DNA of 64,000 nucleotides. Origin: Gadus chalcogrammus (Eukaryota > Chordata > Actinopteri > Gadiformes > Gadidae). This document shows, piece after piece, positions 61,416 to 64,000 of this stretch. The translations under genes and the position numbers were made by a program. Under the pieces are notes generated by a model, which saw nothing but the letters and a program-made list of their open reading frames with translations, searched no databases and was not told the DNA's origin. Where the stretch lies: the NCBI RefSeq assembly GCF_026213295.1, contig NC_079415.1:23683610-23747609 (forward strand), written 5' to 3'. Within the stretch, counting starts at the first letter, position 1. Each line of letters begins with the position of its first letter.

Positions 61416-61516
61416 TTATTTATTTTTCTACGGTTTTCGTGTACTGATTTTTCCTAAACGGTTATGATTTACTAACTCGTTACACATATCCATGCGCACC
61501 CCTACCTCGGGTCCAT

Positions 61517-61646
61517 ATCTCCGACGCTCCATTGTTCCGTCCTCTCGGCCATATGCAGACTCCTCCGGCTGGACTCCTCCCGTTGCTCCGCCGCTGGAGG
61601 AGTCTGCATACGACCGAGAGGTCGGAACAATGAAGCGTCGGAGAAA
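61517..61646. repeat. imperfect hairpin, about 49-bp arms
   Basis: CTCCGACGCT...TTGTTCC...CTCTCGG...GCAGACTCCTCC (61517-61565) pairs with GGAGGAGTCTGCATACG...CCGAGAGG...GGAACAAT...AGCGTCGGAG (61597-61646). It is probably a foldback MITE core. Confidence 0.75.
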
Positions 61647-61649
61647 TGA

Positions 61650-64000
61650 CATGGCACCGAAGTGAACTGACAGCTGTCTACTGAAAACATCATTCTCGAA
61701 TGCTGCGGCGGCCTGAGTTTGTTGTTGCTAGTGAAGTGACGTGAAGAGGTCAACCGTTGGCTCTATTACCACTAATTGAAATGGGCACAGCGCCACCTAT
61801 CGTACCGGGGAAAGAAATACTTGAATCGATTTTCTCACTGCCATGTATACTCAGACAATTGCAGTTGGAGGAGCATAATCGAACTATGGCCTTAATCAGA
61901 TTAAGCTGTGCATGTAAACGTATGACTGGGGGTCAGAGAAAGGGCAATTTACCCGCTTCGGCAATGTAAATGTTTGATTCTCATGCCATGAGGCAAAACC
62001 ATATCTAAATGTCTAGTAACTAATACATACTCAACAGGTTAAAACACAATTGACCCTTAGGGCTTGGTATGACTGAGAACATAATTATAAAGGGTTTAAT
62101 GTATATGGTGCATCAATGTATTTTAATTGCTCAAAGCCATTCTGGGACATTAACCTTTTCGTCCGCAGACCCTTATAGAGATTGCCTTCATAAAGAACAA
62201 TGTCGTAGCAGCAGTCATGTTTTCTGTCATCCCCTCTCTCCTCCTCACCCAACACACAGCCGGTCATGTGCCTCGTCCCGCAAGAGCAAAACCATGGCTT
62301 TTCTTCCCCTGTAGTAACCTAGCCTGGCACCGCCCACCTACCTACTTCTGCTCAATTTCAATTTCACTTCAGTACTATGGCTGTTTCCCGCGTCCTTGCT
62401 AGTCGCGTCCTATGAAGATGAGACTAGAGTGCTAGCTCGAGTGCTTCCTAGCGTTCGGACTTTGGAATGACTTGCTAGTGTGGAAGCGCTTCCGCTTCCG
62501 ATTTTTAATACTGCGTTTGCGCTTGTAAACACATGTGCGCTTATGAATAAAACATGGCAGCAATCAAGCGATATTTATTTGACTTTTACCTGTTATGAAT
62601 GCGGTCATGTCTCCTTCGCATGGAATTCCCTCTTTGAGGAAGTCACAAAAGCTTTGTTGCGGTTGATCGAATCGTCTTTATTAGAAATTCCATTCAATTT
62701 TTATAAAACCAAGTGAAATTGTCTGAGAACTTAATTCATGCATCACATTTACAGTATGGTTGATTACTATTATGCAGGGGAAAAAGACAAAGAAAGTGAT
62801 GATAAACATGTATTTATTTGGATATATTATTTAACTGATCTGATTCATTCATTCATATATACCTACAATCTACCAGTGCTTTGAACACATAAGTATATTA
62901 TATATAATACAATTATATACGTTCAATACAAATTACAAACATTGCAAATGATCGGTGGTGCATTTATTTGACAACATGTTTGTGCGCCACCCTAAGGTGC
63001 ACAAAAGCCTCCGTTTGCTGGGCTGACCCTAAGAAAAAAGATAGAAAAAAGAAAAAAGAAGGTATACATAAATAATGTAATCTTGTGAGCGAGTAAATTT
63101 ACATTGGTGACACAGTGGTGTTTAACACCAGCTACGTCCATGCAAAATATAGCAACGTATCATTAAGTAAAAATGTTTGAAAAGGGGGACAGGTCTTTAA
63201 GCTTGATTACTTGCATTAACATGATGAATCTATAGAAACCAATACGGCACAAAATATTTCTGAAAACTTTAATATAACTTACATTTGAACGTGCACTGCT
63301 TTCCCTCTGCCATTTTCATTAATATCCCGTGCAGCGTGTGAACGCAGAGGATTGTGGGTAGTTAGGGCTCGTCTAGGATGCAGCGATGCATCCTTAAAAA
63401 ATCTCGGAATTCTCAAAAACAAAGGACGCAAAAATGGCGCGGCTTTCGAGTGTCCTCAACAGGGACTCTCTAAATCGACGCCACTTCGCCCGGGGCGGGA
63501 CTTTACGTCCTATGTCAATCGCTATGGGTGCGCGTAGCCGTTTGTCTCCGGGATCTGTGCACGAACTCCCTTGCACTACAGGATTACGAGCGTCATGTCG
63601 TTCGCAATGGAGGGTGGGGGACATTCCTACAGTCTGTGATGATAGTCTATATTTCTACAAATGACTTACTATTACTAGCGATTAACATGACAAAACAACA
63701 CGAGCTAAGCTAACATTAGACTATAGCCATACCAGATAACGCCATAGCAGGTATGAAGTGACGAAGTGGGGAAGGATGCCATGGAGCTCGGCAGTGGGGT
63801 GCACAGTGTGTACTGTTCTCTGTTCTTCGAAAAAAAATCCCTAGCTAACCCTAACTATTTCTATTAAACTCTGAACCATTTTGCAACAGGCAACTGTGTG
63901 TTGGTGTGTCTTATTGCTTCCCACGTCTGTGTCTGCATCTTTCCCACTCCTGGCTAATAGTTTCAGCTTTTGTACTGTATATCAGAAATGATCACCCTGT
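61650..64000. other. no gene recognised
   Basis: A/T-rich sequence with short unsupported frames and repeat-like words such as GCATGTAAACG at 61910. Nothing else could be supported up to the window end. Confidence 0.5.

Noticed and set aside
62385..63660. Possible gene or element between GCGTCCTTGCTAGTCGCG and GGACGCAAAAATGG words
   Set aside because: The ends pair only loosely, no duplication was found and the frames are short and featureless.

Overview
The window is vertebrate nuclear DNA, almost certainly from a teleost fish. It holds one large intron-rich gene, one compact gene, dense CA/GA microsatellites, fish-type tRNA-derived SINEs and many nested DNA transposons. No bacterial, plasmid or CRISPR features were seen. 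Genes were called from reading frames, splice-site consensus and family motifs. No alignment could be run.

Host genes. Seven coding exons on the + strand between 7265 and 42795 join without any frame break into a 292-residue tetraspan protein of the proteolipid/M6 family, best matched by neuronal membrane glycoprotein M6-b (gpm6b). Its long 3' UTR follows. Convergent to it on the - strand lies a single-exon Rab9 GTPase (rab9a-like, 46743-47393). In human, GPM6B and RAB9A lie in the same small Xp22.2 neighbourhood, so this is a conserved linkage. No other convincing host gene was found.

Layout. 1-7264: upstream flank with two twin inverted-repeat elements and a simple-repeat belt. 7265-26579: exon 1 and a 19-kb intron 1 with SINEs, a tandem duplication, a TTAA element split by a truncated LINE, and a hAT inside a hAT. 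26580-42795: exons 2-7. Intron 2 holds a TTAA element with a decayed THAP gene. Intron 4 holds a deleted Ty3/gypsy copy. Intron 5 holds an L2-like LINE interrupted by a hAT element. 42796-47600: 3' UTR and rab9a. 47600-64000: transposon territory.

The most interesting region is 48424-61285. It is a 12.9-kb hAT-type insertion with matching 8-bp target duplications. It carries spliceable exons of an unrecognised small cysteine-rich protein, whose middle exon is split by another hAT element. It also contains a second hAT (54725-61150), which contains a TTAA-flanked element (55998-60854). That element encodes an apparently intact two-exon DDE transposase of 602 residues. The transposase intron contains a further inverted-repeat element (58178-59740), which in turn contains a LINE fragment. 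This gives five transposon levels in order, datable relative to one another from the sequence alone.
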